Source of the DNA: Methylobacterium sp. WL1
Lineage (GTDB): Bacteria > Pseudomonadota > Alphaproteobacteria > Rhizobiales > Beijerinckiaceae
Direction of reading: 5' to 3'
Length of the DNA stretch: 64,000 nucleotides
NCBI RefSeq assembly: GCF_008000895.1
Contig: NZ_CP042823.1
Coordinates: 682,001-746,000 of the forward strand
Shown here in pieces: positions 1 through 9,765 of this stretch. The notes below the pieces were generated by a model. The model did no database searches. It worked only from the letters and a program-made list of their open reading frames with translations, and had not been told where the DNA came from. Each line of letters opens with the position of its first letter. The stretch's first letter is position 1. Both the position numbers and the translations under genes were made by a program.

Positions 1-259
1 CCCGGGCCGTGCCGGGCATGAACTGCGCGACGCCCTGCGCGCCGGCCGAGCTCACCACGCCGACGCGAAAACTGCTCTCGCGCCAGATCAGCCGGGTCAG
101 GAACGGCACCGGCAGCCCGCGCGCCTTCGCGGAATCGTCGATGAGGCGGCACAAAGCCTGCTCGACGGTCTCGGTCGCCCCCTCGGACGGGGCCGCCGCG
201 GCCGGGCCGGCGCAGAGCAGCGGGAGGAGGGCGAGGAGGCGCAGGCGGGGGACGATCAC
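1..259 (-). CDS. Lytic transglycosylase, SLT domain (partial, runs off left edge)
   Basis: This is the first ~86 residues of a secreted peptidoglycan-cleaving lytic transglycosylase, which would cut glycan strands in the periplasm. The start is GTG (257-259). A hydrophobic signal peptide (LLALLPLLCAGPAAAA) comes first, then the SLT core: 'IWRESSF' with the expected catalytic glutamate, followed by 'GAQGVAQFMPGTA', the signature after the active site of Slt70/MltC-like enzymes. The rest lies outside the window, so the subfamily cannot be decided. It is divergent from the amine oxidase operon. Confidence 0.8.
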   Translation of the reverse strand, partial: MIVPRLRLLALLPLLCAGPAAAAPSEGATETVEQALCRLIDDSAKARGLPVPFLTRLIWRESSFRVGVVSSAGAQGVAQFMPGTAR

Positions 260-673
260 GCAACCGCTTGTAGCGGGGCGCACGGGCGGATCAATCCGTA
301 CGGTTGGGGAGCGATGACGCGCTGCGCATCGCCGGCCTGCGCCGCGAGCGCGGCGAACCGCGAGGGCGCCTTCCGGGGATCGCGCGGCCGGCCGGCGGGC
401 TCCTTCGTGGCCGTGGCGACGCCGCCGCATCTCGGGATGAGGACCCGGACCGGAAAGACTATCTCAGGCGATCCCGGCGCGATCCGAAGCAAGACCACCG
501 GGGACGATGATTTATCCGCGCCTCACATCCGCTTAAGTTGCAAGTCCGAGGACGCATTCCATCGGCTGGACGCTGCGTCCGGCGCGCTTCATTTGCATAG
601 CTCCAAAATTGGCCTCCGGCTTGCTTAGACCGAATCGTCCTGGACGCATCCTTATGAGGAAACGGGAGGCGAG
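260..673. other. Intergenic region, no gene recognised
   Basis: This 414-base gap lies between the divergent transglycosylase gene and the amine oxidase operon. Short open frames exist on both strands but have no recognisable domain, ribosome-binding site or sensible composition. The last ~100 bases are AT-richer than their surroundings and end in GGGAGGCGAG just before the 674 start, so the operon promoter is probably here. I could not identify a clear -35/-10 pair. Confidence 0.5.
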
Positions 674-2269
674 ATGGCAGACACATCAGGCTTCAGTCGC
701 CGCAAGCTCATCGCCATGGTCGGCGCCGCCGCCGGGAGCGCGGCGGCCTATCAGGTGATGACCAGCCTCGGGTTTGCCGGGGAATCGCCCTATCGCGGGC
801 CGATCCAGCTCGACGGGGATCCCAAAGGCGCCTCGGTGCTGGTCCTCGGGGCCGGGCTCGCCGGCATGACGGCGGCGCTGGAGCTGCACCGGGCCGGGTA
901 CCGGGTGCAGATCCTCGAATACAACACCCGCGCCGGCGGCCGGAACTGGTCGCTGCGCGGGGGCGACACCTACACGGAGTTGGGCGGCGAAACCCAGCGC
1001 TGCCAATTCGACGCCGGCCTCTACCTCAATCCCGGTCCCTGGCGGATTCCCTACCACCATCACGGCGTGCTCGATTATTGCCGCCGGCTCGGGGTGGCAC
1101 TGGAGCCGTTCATCCAGCTCAACCACAACGCGTTCGTGCACAGCGCGACCGGTTACGGCGGCAAGCCGCAGCGGATCCGCACGGTGAAGACCGATCTCGA
1201 CGGTGCCACCGCCGAACTCCTGGCAAAGGCCACCCGCAAGGGTGCGCTCGACGCACAGGTCTCCAAGGAGGACCAGGAGATCCTGATCGAGGCCCTGCGC
1301 TCCCTCGGCGGCCTCGACGAGAACCTCGCCTATCGCGCCGGATCCGAGTCCTCGGTATTCCGCGGCTACGCCCACGATCCCGGCGGCGGCCTCTCGGCGC
1401 GCCCGGTCGACGGCGAGCCGATGGCGCTGCACGACATCCTGACCTCGCGGCTGTGGCGCGGCCTGCAGAACTTCCTGCTCTACGAGTTCCAGACCACGAT
1501 GTTCCAGCCGGTCGGCGGCATGGGCCGGATCGGCGAGGCCTTCGCCCGCGCCCTGCCGCCGGACATGATCCGGTACGGCGCCAAGGTCACGCAGATTGCG
1601 CAGGATGCCCACGGCGTCACCGCCACCTACCGGGATCTCGGCCAGGGCGGCGCCATGCGGCAGGCTCAGGCGGATTGGTGCGTCTGCGCCCTGCCGCTGA
1701 CGGTGCTGAGCCAGATCCCGACCCAGGTCGGCCCGACCATGAAGGCGGCGATCGACGCCGTGCCCTACGCCTCATCCGTAAAGGTCGGTCTTCAGTTCAA
1801 GCGGCGGTTCTGGGAGGAGGACGAGCATATCTTCGGCGGCATCTCCTACACCGACCTGCCGATCCGCCAGATCGCCTATCCCGCGACCGGTTACAATGCC
1901 GGCGGCAAGGGCGTTCTACTTGGCGCCTATACCTGGAACGGGCCGAACTCCTATGAATTCACAGCCCAGAGCCCCGCCGAGCGGGTGCGCCGGGCGGTGG
2001 CCTACGGCAGCCAGATCCACCCGCAATACCGCACCGAGTTCGAGACCGGGATCGCGGTGGCCTGGCACCGGGTGCCGTTCACCCTGGGCTGCGCCGGCGA
2101 CTGGACCGACGAGGCGCGGGCCCAGCACTACGACAACCTCTGCGCGATCGACGGGCGGATCATGCTGGCCGGCGAGCACGCCTCATACATCCCGGCCTGG
2201 CAGGAGGGCGCGATCCTCTCGGCGCTTGACGCGGTCACGCGGCTCCACAAGAGGGTTCTGGCGGCATGA
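674..2269 (+). CDS. Tat-exported flavin monoamine oxidase family protein
   Basis: An FAD-dependent amine or amino-acid oxidase/dehydrogenase of 531 residues. A twin-arginine signal (SRRKLIAMVG, residues 8-17) predicts folded export to the periplasm. The FAD-binding Rossmann motif is at residues 56-82 (GAGLAG, ending in E82), followed by the AGGR motif of the family. The C-terminal FAD motif is 'AGEHASYIPAWQEGAILSA'. The start ATG is preceded by GGGAGGCGAG. The gene overlaps the downstream cytochrome c gene by 4 bases, and a secreted RidA follows, so the acceptor is probably a cytochrome rather than oxygen, as known for the nicotine oxidoreductase NicA2. The substrate is unknown; NicA2, L-amino-acid oxidase and polyamine oxidase types all fit the fold. 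Confidence 0.88.
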   Translation: MADTSGFSRRKLIAMVGAAAGSAAAYQVMTSLGFAGESPYRGPIQLDGDPKGASVLVLGAGLAGMTAALELHRAGYRVQILEYNTRAGGRNWSLRGGDTYTELGGETQRCQFDAGLYLNPGPWRIPYHHHGVLDYCRRLGVALEPFIQLNHNAFVHSATGYGGKPQRIRTVKTDLDGATAELLAKATRKGALDAQVSKEDQEILIEALRSLGGLDENLAYRAGSESSVFRGYAHDPGGGLSARPVDGEPMALHDILTSRLWRGLQNFLLYEFQTTMFQPVGGMGRIGEAFARALPPDMIRYGAKVTQIAQDAHGVTATYRDLGQGGAMRQAQADWCVCALPLTVLSQIPTQVGPTMKAAIDAVPYASSVKVGLQFKRRFWEEDEHIFGGISYTDLPIRQIAYPATGYNAGGKGVLLGAYTWNGPNSYEFTAQSPAERVRRAVAYGSQIHPQYRTEFETGIAVAWHRVPFTLGCAGDWTDEARAQHYDNLCAIDGRIMLAGEHASYIPAWQEGAILSALDAVTRLHKRVLAA

Positions 2270-2691
2270 ATGTCCTTTCGATCCCCCGAATCGTCGCGCT
2301 GCTGCTCGCCTCGGGCGGAGCCGCCACCGCGCAGGAGCACGCCACGATGGCGGCCCTGCCGTCGGCCGGTCCCGCGATGAGCCAAGGCAAGAGCTTCACC
2401 CAGGCCGAAGGCGAGGCGCTCTACGCCCAGGTCTGCGCCGCCTGCCACCAGGCGGGGGGCGAGGGCGCGGTCGGCGCGGCCTCGTATCCGCCGCTCCTGC
2501 ACAACGAAAGACTCGCCGGCGCCGGCTACGCCGTCACGGTGCTGCTGTACGGCCTGCGCGGCATGCCCCCGCTCGGGCGCATGATGAGCGACACCCAGGT
2601 GGCCGCGGTGGTGAACTACGTCCGCACCCATTTCGACAACCATTACGGCGACGCGGTCGCCCCCCAGGATGTGAAGGCAGCACGGCCATGA
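2266..2691 (+). CDS. Secreted c-type cytochrome, probable electron acceptor of the amine oxidase
   Basis: A small class I cytochrome c of 141 residues. An N-terminal hydrophobic stretch ending near residue 22 (ATAQ) is a signal peptide. The haem attachment motif CAACH is at residues 57-61, and the likely axial methionine is M100 in 'GLRGMPPLG'. The ATG overlaps the end of the amine oxidase gene, and the gene's own stop overlaps the next start (ATGA), so the three genes are probably translationally coupled. By analogy with NicA2 and its cytochrome CycN, it would take electrons from the flavoenzyme in the periplasm; the partnership is inferred from the operon alone. Confidence 0.88.
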   Translation: MNVLSIPRIVALLLASGGAATAQEHATMAALPSAGPAMSQGKSFTQAEGEALYAQVCAACHQAGGEGAVGAASYPPLLHNERLAGAGYAVTVLLYGLRGMPPLGRMMSDTQVAAVVNYVRTHFDNHYGDAVAPQDVKAARP

Positions 2692-3179
2692 TCGGACGGA
2701 TCCTGATACCGCTCGCCCTCGCCCTGTCGGCCGGGCCGGCGCTTTCCGAAGACATCACCCGGCACCCGATCCCTGGCTCGGACTTCCCGATCTCGGAAGC
2801 GGTCGAGGTGCCCGCCGGGCACGCGACCGTCTATCTCAGCGGCTTCGGGCCGGCCGTGACCGATCCCAACGCCGAGAAGAACACGGTCGCCGCCTTCGGC
2901 GATACCCGCGCCCAGACCGCCTCGACCCTAGCCGCCATCGAGGCGGCCCTGAAACGCCGGAACCTCTCCCTCCGCGACGTTGTGAAAATGACGGTCTTCT
3001 TGGTCGGTGACCCGGCCAAGGGCGGGCGGATGGATTTCGCCGGCCTGATGGAATCCTACCGCGCGACGTTCGGGACGGCGGCTCAGCCGAACCTGCCGAC
3101 CCGCTCGGCCGTGCAGGTCGCGGCGCTCGCCAATCCGGGCTGGCTGGTGGAGATCGAGGTCACCGCCGTGCGGCCGTGA
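2688..3179 (+). CDS. Secreted RidA/YjgF family protein (imine deaminase-like)
   Basis: A RidA-fold protein of 163 residues with an N-terminal signal peptide (residues 1-20), which is unusual because most RidA proteins are cytosolic. RidA hydrolyses reactive enamine/imine intermediates released by amine-handling enzymes. The catalytic arginine is retained (R139 in 'LPTRSAVQ'), as is the conserved glutamate near the end ('VEIEVTAV', E155), so hydrolase activity is plausible. The start at 2688 overlaps the cytochrome stop. Its position behind an exported amine oxidase suggests it clears the imine product in the periplasm, which is inference from context. Confidence 0.85.
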   Translation: MIGRILIPLALALSAGPALSEDITRHPIPGSDFPISEAVEVPAGHATVYLSGFGPAVTDPNAEKNTVAAFGDTRAQTASTLAAIEAALKRRNLSLRDVVKMTVFLVGDPAKGGRMDFAGLMESYRATFGTAAQPNLPTRSAVQVAALANPGWLVEIEVTAVRP

Positions 3180-3766
3180 CTAGGGATTGCTCAAGCTACA
3201 CGGATGCCCACCGCGTCATCCCGCGGCCGCGATATCCGGGATGAATTCGGTTTCGGCCGGCTGACGCGACCCGCTCCGTCATGGCGGTCAGCGAAGCACC
3301 CCGGGATGACCGGGGTTGCTGTCGGACCGGCGTCGGCAAGCAACTTGCGCGTCGGACGGCGGGATAGTGCCTGCCTCCCGCAGCAAACACTTGGAAACGG
3401 ATGGGTCTCAATCCGCAATTCAACGCGCGCCGCCGCACCAGTATGCTCCTCGTCGGCGGGCGCTCGCCACCTGATTTGCATGACTGTAGTTTCTCGACTG
3501 CAATTGCTTTACTGAATGTACGCGAACGAAGAGATGCACGATTTTTACTAAATATTTTAAAAATTTATATTAAATCAATTTCTTATTAGAGAGATAAAAC
3601 GCGGCCGTGATTAAACATCCTTGGTCGGCGGCGCCATCATCCACCTGTAACGGCGGTCAGTTCAGCCGCACCCTCAAGATTGTCGGCACATAGCCCCGAC
3701 CGGCACGGGGAGATGTCGTTTCTCCGGCAAGCGCCCGTCAATCTATAGGTGACCGAAGTTGTCACG
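3180..3766. other. Intergenic, AT-rich in part, with spaced inverted repeat
   Basis: A 587-base gap with no credible gene. It contains inverted arms GTCATCCCG (3215-3223) and CGGGATGAC (3302-3310) about 80 bases apart, resembling an extragenic palindromic element. A strongly AT-rich patch (about 3480-3610) contrasts with the GC-rich surroundings. The AT-rich patch borders the equally AT-leaning dioxygenase gene and may mark the edge of an acquired segment. Confidence 0.5.
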
Positions 3767-4759
3767 TTATAAGTTCAGATACGGCTTTCGCTTGGTCACG
3801 ATTTTATCGAAGCGCGTTAAATTCTCGCGCCACAAAGCCGCTGCCTTTTGTGTCGGCGATAGACCTGAAACCAGATCTCTCATGCCATCCGGGGAGAATG
3901 GCGGATTCGGGCAGAAATACGGGGTTAGCGGCCTGCTGGCGTAGTAGTTATAGAACAAGGCCCTGCGATTTTTGCTGGTGGCAGGCTTGCCCCTGTGGTA
4001 GTATTTCGATGTATCACAAAATATCACGGACCCCGCCGGGCCGGTGAAGGTTGTGATGTCGAAATCGATCTTGCCCTCGTTTTGAGCCTGTATCAATTTC
4101 TGTTGCTTGAAGCCTCGTGATTTTTCAAGATCGGAGGTTTTGTGTTGCAAATGAAGAATTTCAAAAGGTCCGTCGTCGTCACCGACATCGTTCAGATAGA
4201 TGGCAACTTTCACCATCGGAGTGTCTTCGCTATCTTTGTGCCAAGTCCTGGCGCCTTTTTCTAAGCCATCGGCAACAGTGAAAAATATATCGACTCCTCC
4301 GAACGCGACGGGGAGCTTCAAGTAATGCTCAATGATTTTAAGAAATTTGTCATCCAGTCCCGCGGAGAAAATGACCTTGAATTGATCCAGCAAAGAGGGA
4401 TTTGCGTCGAGCAACCTTATGATGTCGATAGTCTTGCCTGTTTCGAGGTAGGTCCGTTCCGTCTCATCATAGATCCGATTGGCGGCGGTACGAAATCGGT
4501 TCGCCGTGAAGGATTCGAATAAATCCACGTCCGCCCTGCAGAACCCCTGCTCACTCAACGCATGCGCGAGCGGCAGCTCCTGAAACGTCAATATCGGCAA
4601 CTTGTGCCTGTGAGCTTCGACATCAGACGCCCGGTTGTTGATCGACCTGCGCTGGATAGGACCAAGCGAATAGACCAAATGCGTTGTCTTGGACGGCCAT
4701 TGTGCAATGCGATGGAAGATCTTTCGTATCGTGACGTCGATCTTTCGCATCGCTGTCAT
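3767..4759 (-). CDS. Phytanoyl-CoA dioxygenase family (Fe(II)/2-oxoglutarate) protein
   Basis: A 330-residue protein with the layout of a phytanoyl-CoA dioxygenase-type hydroxylase. The iron ligands are visible as H174-x-D176 in 'RTWHKDSED' and H255 in 'YYHRGKP', with a basic residue just after that could hold 2-oxoglutarate. The 'DDDGPFEILHLQHK' loop is typical of the family (gain-of-oxygen sheet before the insertion). Base composition is clearly AT-richer than the flanking genes and codon choice is mixed, which suggests horizontal acquisition. It stands alone with no operon partner. The substrate cannot be told from sequence; relatives hydroxylate lipids, small molecules or glycan-linked groups. 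Confidence 0.75.
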   Translation of the reverse strand: MTAMRKIDVTIRKIFHRIAQWPSKTTHLVYSLGPIQRRSINNRASDVEAHRHKLPILTFQELPLAHALSEQGFCRADVDLFESFTANRFRTAANRIYDETERTYLETGKTIDIIRLLDANPSLLDQFKVIFSAGLDDKFLKIIEHYLKLPVAFGGVDIFFTVADGLEKGARTWHKDSEDTPMVKVAIYLNDVGDDDGPFEILHLQHKTSDLEKSRGFKQQKLIQAQNEGKIDFDITTFTGPAGSVIFCDTSKYYHRGKPATSKNRRALFYNYYASRPLTPYFCPNPPFSPDGMRDLVSGLSPTQKAAALWRENLTRFDKIVTKRKPYLNL

Positions 4760-5225
4760 AAGGCACCCGCTGCTAAAAAGTTAGGCGCGCAATGGCTCAG
4801 TGTCCGTCGCTTCTGCTTTCCACCCATGCCTTCAGAGTATACACGTCTCTGAATGTTTCAATTTTTATAGGTCAATACCATCTTTAAGTGTTTCTATTTC
4901 ATTCATGTTAAATGTCAAGCTCAAATTGGCGGTCTTGAAGCCCAATTCTCGCTCCCACTACCGCTCTTGCCGACATGTCTCCAGTGGACTGGTTCACCGT
5001 CAATCTTCCGCGCACGGGGCCGATCGACCAGATCGCCAACATCACGGCGTTGCCGGCCTCACGCGCCGGTCCAGCGTGCGGGCCGCCGAAGTGGAGCGGG
5101 GAGCGGGAAAACGCCTATTTTTCGAGGCGTTGGCGCCAAACTGAGACGTGTCGATCCGCTTGGTCGAACGTCTCTATCGCGACCCCATCCAAACAGCTCG
5201 AGAGGGCTGGCCCAAAACCCGGCTC
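4760..5225. other. Intergenic region, no gene recognised
   Basis: A 466-base stretch between the dioxygenase start and the end of the CoA-transferase gene. The first ~170 bases are AT-rich, like the dioxygenase gene, and probably hold its promoter; the rest returns to high GC. Short open frames have no recognisable domains. I considered a degenerate transposase fragment but saw no catalytic motif or terminal repeats. Confidence 0.4.
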
Positions 5226-6611
5226 CTACCGCAGGGACGCCCCCGGCTCCCCGGCCCAAGCCGGCGCGTCATCCCCCAGCCGGCGGGCGGCCCGGTCCCA
5301 GCGCATCGCGGCACCCGCGACATTCAGCGGTGGGCGCAGGCGATGCGCAGGCCCCCAGGAGGTCGCCTCGACCTCCGGGGCGAGATCCTCCGGGGTCTCG
5401 GGGGCGAAGGCCGGTTTCCGGTTCGGCTGGCCGGCCGCGATCAGGAACGCCGCCGTCCGGGCGAGCGACAGGCGGGCGCGGCCGCCGGTGCCGTCTCGAA
5501 GCCGGTGGGCAGCAGGCGGAGCGCGCCCGCCGCCATGAGGTAAGCCGGTGGCGTGGTCGAGCGCCTGGACCGGGAGCGGCACTGGCGCCTCGGCCTGCCG
5601 CCAGGCCTGCCCGGCCTCGGCGAGGCCGCAGCTCATCTGCACGAGGCTGTCGAAGCCGCGCCGCCCCGCCCAGGGGCCGGTCCAGCCATAGGCGTCGAGC
5701 GCCACGTCGATCAGGCCCGGGGCCAGGGCCCGCCGCGCCTCGGGGCCGTAGCCGAGGCCGTCGAGGGCGCCGGGGCGGTAGCCGTGGACTAGCACGTCCG
5801 CCCCCGCCAGCAGCGCCTCGAAGGTCGCCCGGTCTGCGGCCCGGCGCAGGTCGAGGCGGGAACAGGTCTTCCCCAGCGTCATCTCGGGCACGAGGGCCGG
5901 CTCGTCCCAGTCGGGCGCATCGATCCGCAGCACATCCGCCCCGAACCCGGCCAGGAACCGGGTCGCCACCGGGCCGGCGAGCACCCGGGTCAGGTCGAGC
6001 ACCCGCAAACCCGCCAGCGGCCGCTCCGGCCGGGGCCGCCAGCGCGACGCGCTCCGGTCGGGGTCCGAATCGAACGCCACCAGGGGCTCGGCCGCCACCG
6101 CCCGGCCCTGGGGATGGGACGCCCACGCCTCCAACCCACGCATCTCGGCCGCGCAGCCGCCCTCGGCCACCACCGCCGCCTCGAGATCCGCCTTGGCCCA
6201 GCCGGCCACCGCCCGCGCCATGCCGGCCCGGTCGGCCTGGGCGCCGAGCACCCGTTCGGCCGCCGCCCGGTGATGCGGGGCGTTGGTGTGAAGCCGGATC
6301 CAGCCGTCCCGGGTCCGGTAATCCCCGGCCACCGGATCCCAGGGCGCCGGCACCCGCCAGTTATCCGGCCGCAGCGACGTCGCGAACCAGGCCGCGGCGA
6401 GCCGCCGGTCCACGGCGACCGGCCCATCGAGGCCCGCAACTTCCGCGAGCGCCTGGCCGGCGGCTGCAATCGAGGCCGCGGCGAGGTCCGTCACCCGGAA
6501 TGCGGAGGGCAGGGCGCCGGACCCGGAAACGCGAAGTCTGGCGGCAGGCCGTGAAGGCTCTGCGAAGGGAAGCCGGACTTGGGCGGCCAATTCTTCGTCG
6601 ATCCCGGGCAT
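5226..6611 (-). CDS. CaiB/BaiF (family III) CoA-transferase, with an internal frame-swapped patch
   Basis: A family III CoA-transferase of about 461 residues. I chose the start at 6611 because a G-rich ribosome-binding site precedes it; an upstream in-frame ATG at 6653 has none. The C-terminal half carries 'GLRVLDLTRVLAGPVATRFLAGFGADVLRI', broken here as the family's CoA-binding Rossmann start, and 'ALDHATG' with the nucleophilic aspartate. Right after that aspartate, residues coded by about 5491-5543 make no sense, but the neighbouring frame reads YLMAAGALRLLPTGFET, exactly what the family has. An extra base near 5542-5543 and a missing one near 5490-5493 would explain this. The acyl-CoA substrate is unknown. 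It is divergent from the ABC ATPase gene, 87 bases away. Confidence 0.82.
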   Translation of the reverse strand: MPGIDEELAAQVRLPFAEPSRPAARLRVSGSGALPSAFRVTDLAAASIAAAGQALAEVAGLDGPVAVDRRLAAAWFATSLRPDNWRVPAPWDPVAGDYRTRDGWIRLHTNAPHHRAAAERVLGAQADRAGMARAVAGWAKADLEAAVVAEGGCAAEMRGLEAWASHPQGRAVAAEPLVAFDSDPDRSASRWRPRPERPLAGLRVLDLTRVLAGPVATRFLAGFGADVLRIDAPDWDEPALVPEMTLGKTCSRLDLRRAADRATFEALLAGADVLVHGYRPGALDGLGYGPEARRALAPGLIDVALDAYGWTGPWAGRRGFDSLVQMSCGLAEAGQAWRQAEAPVPLPVQALDHATGLPHGGGRAPPAAHRLRDGTGGRARLSLARTAAFLIAAGQPNRKPAFAPETPEDLAPEVEATSWGPAHRLRPPLNVAGAAMRWDRAARRLGDDAPAWAGEPGASLR

Positions 6612-6698
6612 GGCGCGTCCCCCCCGCTGCGAGCACCGCGCATGATCGCGCATCCGCGGGCGGGTAGGCTAGGGTGCCGGCCGCGCTATAAGGGTCCC

Positions 6699-8336
<1,638 letters not shown>

Positions 8337-8338
8337 AA

Positions 8339-9558
8339 GTGGCGCGCGCCCTCCTCATCGTCCTCGATTCCGTCGGCATCGGCGGCGCCCCGGACGCCGC
8401 AGCGTACGGCGATACTGGGTCCGACACGCTCGGGCATATCGCCGAGGCCTGCGCGGCGGGCGCGGCGACCAGGCGGGCCTGCGCGCCGGCCCTCTGCGCC
8501 TGCCCCATCTCGCCGGCCTCGGGCTGGGTCTGGCGGCCGCCGGAGCTTCGGGCCGTATGCCTCCGAACCTCGACCCCGCAGGTGAGCCGGAGGGCGCCTA
8601 CGGACATGCCGTAGAGACAGCCGCCGGCAAGGACACCCCATCCGGCCATTGGGAGATCACCGGGCTACCGATGCCCGAACCCTGGGGCCATTTCCCGAAC
8701 AGCCAACCAGCCTTCCCGGCCGCGCTGACGGCGGCGTTGATCGCGGAAGGCGGCCTGCCCGGAATCCTGGGTGACCGACACGCGCCCGGCGTCGCCATCA
8801 TCGACGAACTCGGCGCCGAGCACGTCCGGACCGGTCGGCCGATCTGCTACACCTCGGCCGACAGCGTCTTCCAGATCGCCGCCCACGAGGAGGCGTTCGG
8901 ATTGGAGCGCCTCTACGCGCTTTGCATGACCGCGCGCCGCCTATGCGACCCCTACCGGGTCTGCCGCGTGATCGCCCGGCCGTTCATCGGCTCCGTGGCG
9001 GCGGGCTTCCGCCGGACCGGCAACCGCAAGGATTTCGCGGTCGCCCCCCCGGGGCAAACCCTGCTCGACCGGGCCGAAGCCGAGGGCCGGGCCGTGGTCA
9101 GCGTCGGCAAGATCGGCGACATCTTTGCCCACCGCGCCACCGGCCGCGAGATCAAGCCTGGCGCGAACGCGGCCTGCCTCAATGCGGCCCTGGACGCCTT
9201 GGGAGATCTGCCCGAGGGCGGGCTGATCTTCGTGAACTTGGTGGATTTCGACACGGAGCACGGCCACCGCCGGGACGTGCCCGGCTACGCCGCGGAACTG
9301 GAGGCGTTCGACGCCCGCATCCCGGAGATCCTGGCGGCGCTCGGGCCCGGCGACCTGGCGGTGATCACTGCCGACCACGGCAACGACCCGACCTGGCCGG
9401 GGACCGACCATACGCGGGAGCAGGTACCAGTCCTGGCTTTCGGCCCCGGTGTCGCGTCCCGATCGATCGGCCGGCGGGACACCTTCGCCGATATCGGCGC
9501 CACCCTGGCGGCCCATCTCGGATTGGCCTGGGATGGCGCCGGCCAATCGTTCCTGTAG
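8339..9558 (+). CDS. deoB: Phosphopentomutase, frameshifted near position 8460
   Basis: Phosphopentomutase interconverts (deoxy)ribose 1- and 5-phosphate in nucleoside salvage. The GTG at 8339 begins '[19 protein letters not shown]', the metal-binding start of the family, but this frame goes wrong after about residue 40. The next frame picks up at once with '[20 protein letters not shown]' and continues correctly to the stop. The phosphorylated threonine motif '[10 protein letters not shown]' and metal sites 'VDFDTEHG' and '[17 protein letters not shown]' are all present there. One missing base in the GC run around 8457-8464 explains it. It is either a sequencing error or a recent null allele; read straight, the gene is broken. 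Confidence 0.85.
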
Positions 9559-9569
9559 GGAGCCGAGAC

Positions 9570-9761
9570 ATGCGAGACGACGACGAGCGGCCGCGCAAGG
9601 CCGTCGCCCACGAGATCGGGCAATCCCTCGACACGCTGTCGCTCTCCGACCTCGACGCGCGCGTCGCGCTGCTGCGAGAGGAGATCGCGCGGATCGAGGC
9701 GGCCCGGGCGGCCAAGCAGGCCGCACAAGGCGCGGCCGACGCCTTTTTCAAGCGGGGCTGA
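9570..9761 (+). CDS. DUF1192 family small protein
   Basis: A 63-residue protein of the alphaproteobacterial DUF1192 family, function unknown. It begins 'MRDDDERPRKAVAHEIGQSL', and the family's core follows: 'LDTLSLSDLDARVALLREEI' and a charged helix, then 'AADAFFKR' at the end. The centre looks like a short amphipathic helix that could dimerise. A GGGAGCCGAG ribosome-binding site precedes the ATG. It sits 11 bases after deoB and 4 bases before the LRR kinase, so the three are probably co-transcribed. Confidence 0.8.
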   Translation: MRDDDERPRKAVAHEIGQSLDTLSLSDLDARVALLREEIARIEAARAAKQAAQGAADAFFKRG

Positions 9762-9765
9762 CATC

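Noticed and set aside
3557..3573. TTAA-N9-TTAA in the AT-rich patch
   Set aside because: Spacing is nine, not seven, and the patch is AT-rich enough to give this by chance.
4760..5225. Transposase remnant
   Set aside because: No catalytic residues, terminal inverted repeats or target duplications were visible.
4967..6667. Long Pro/Arg-rich open frame opposite the CoA-transferase
   Set aside because: Composition is typical of a wrong frame, and the opposite strand has clear family motifs.
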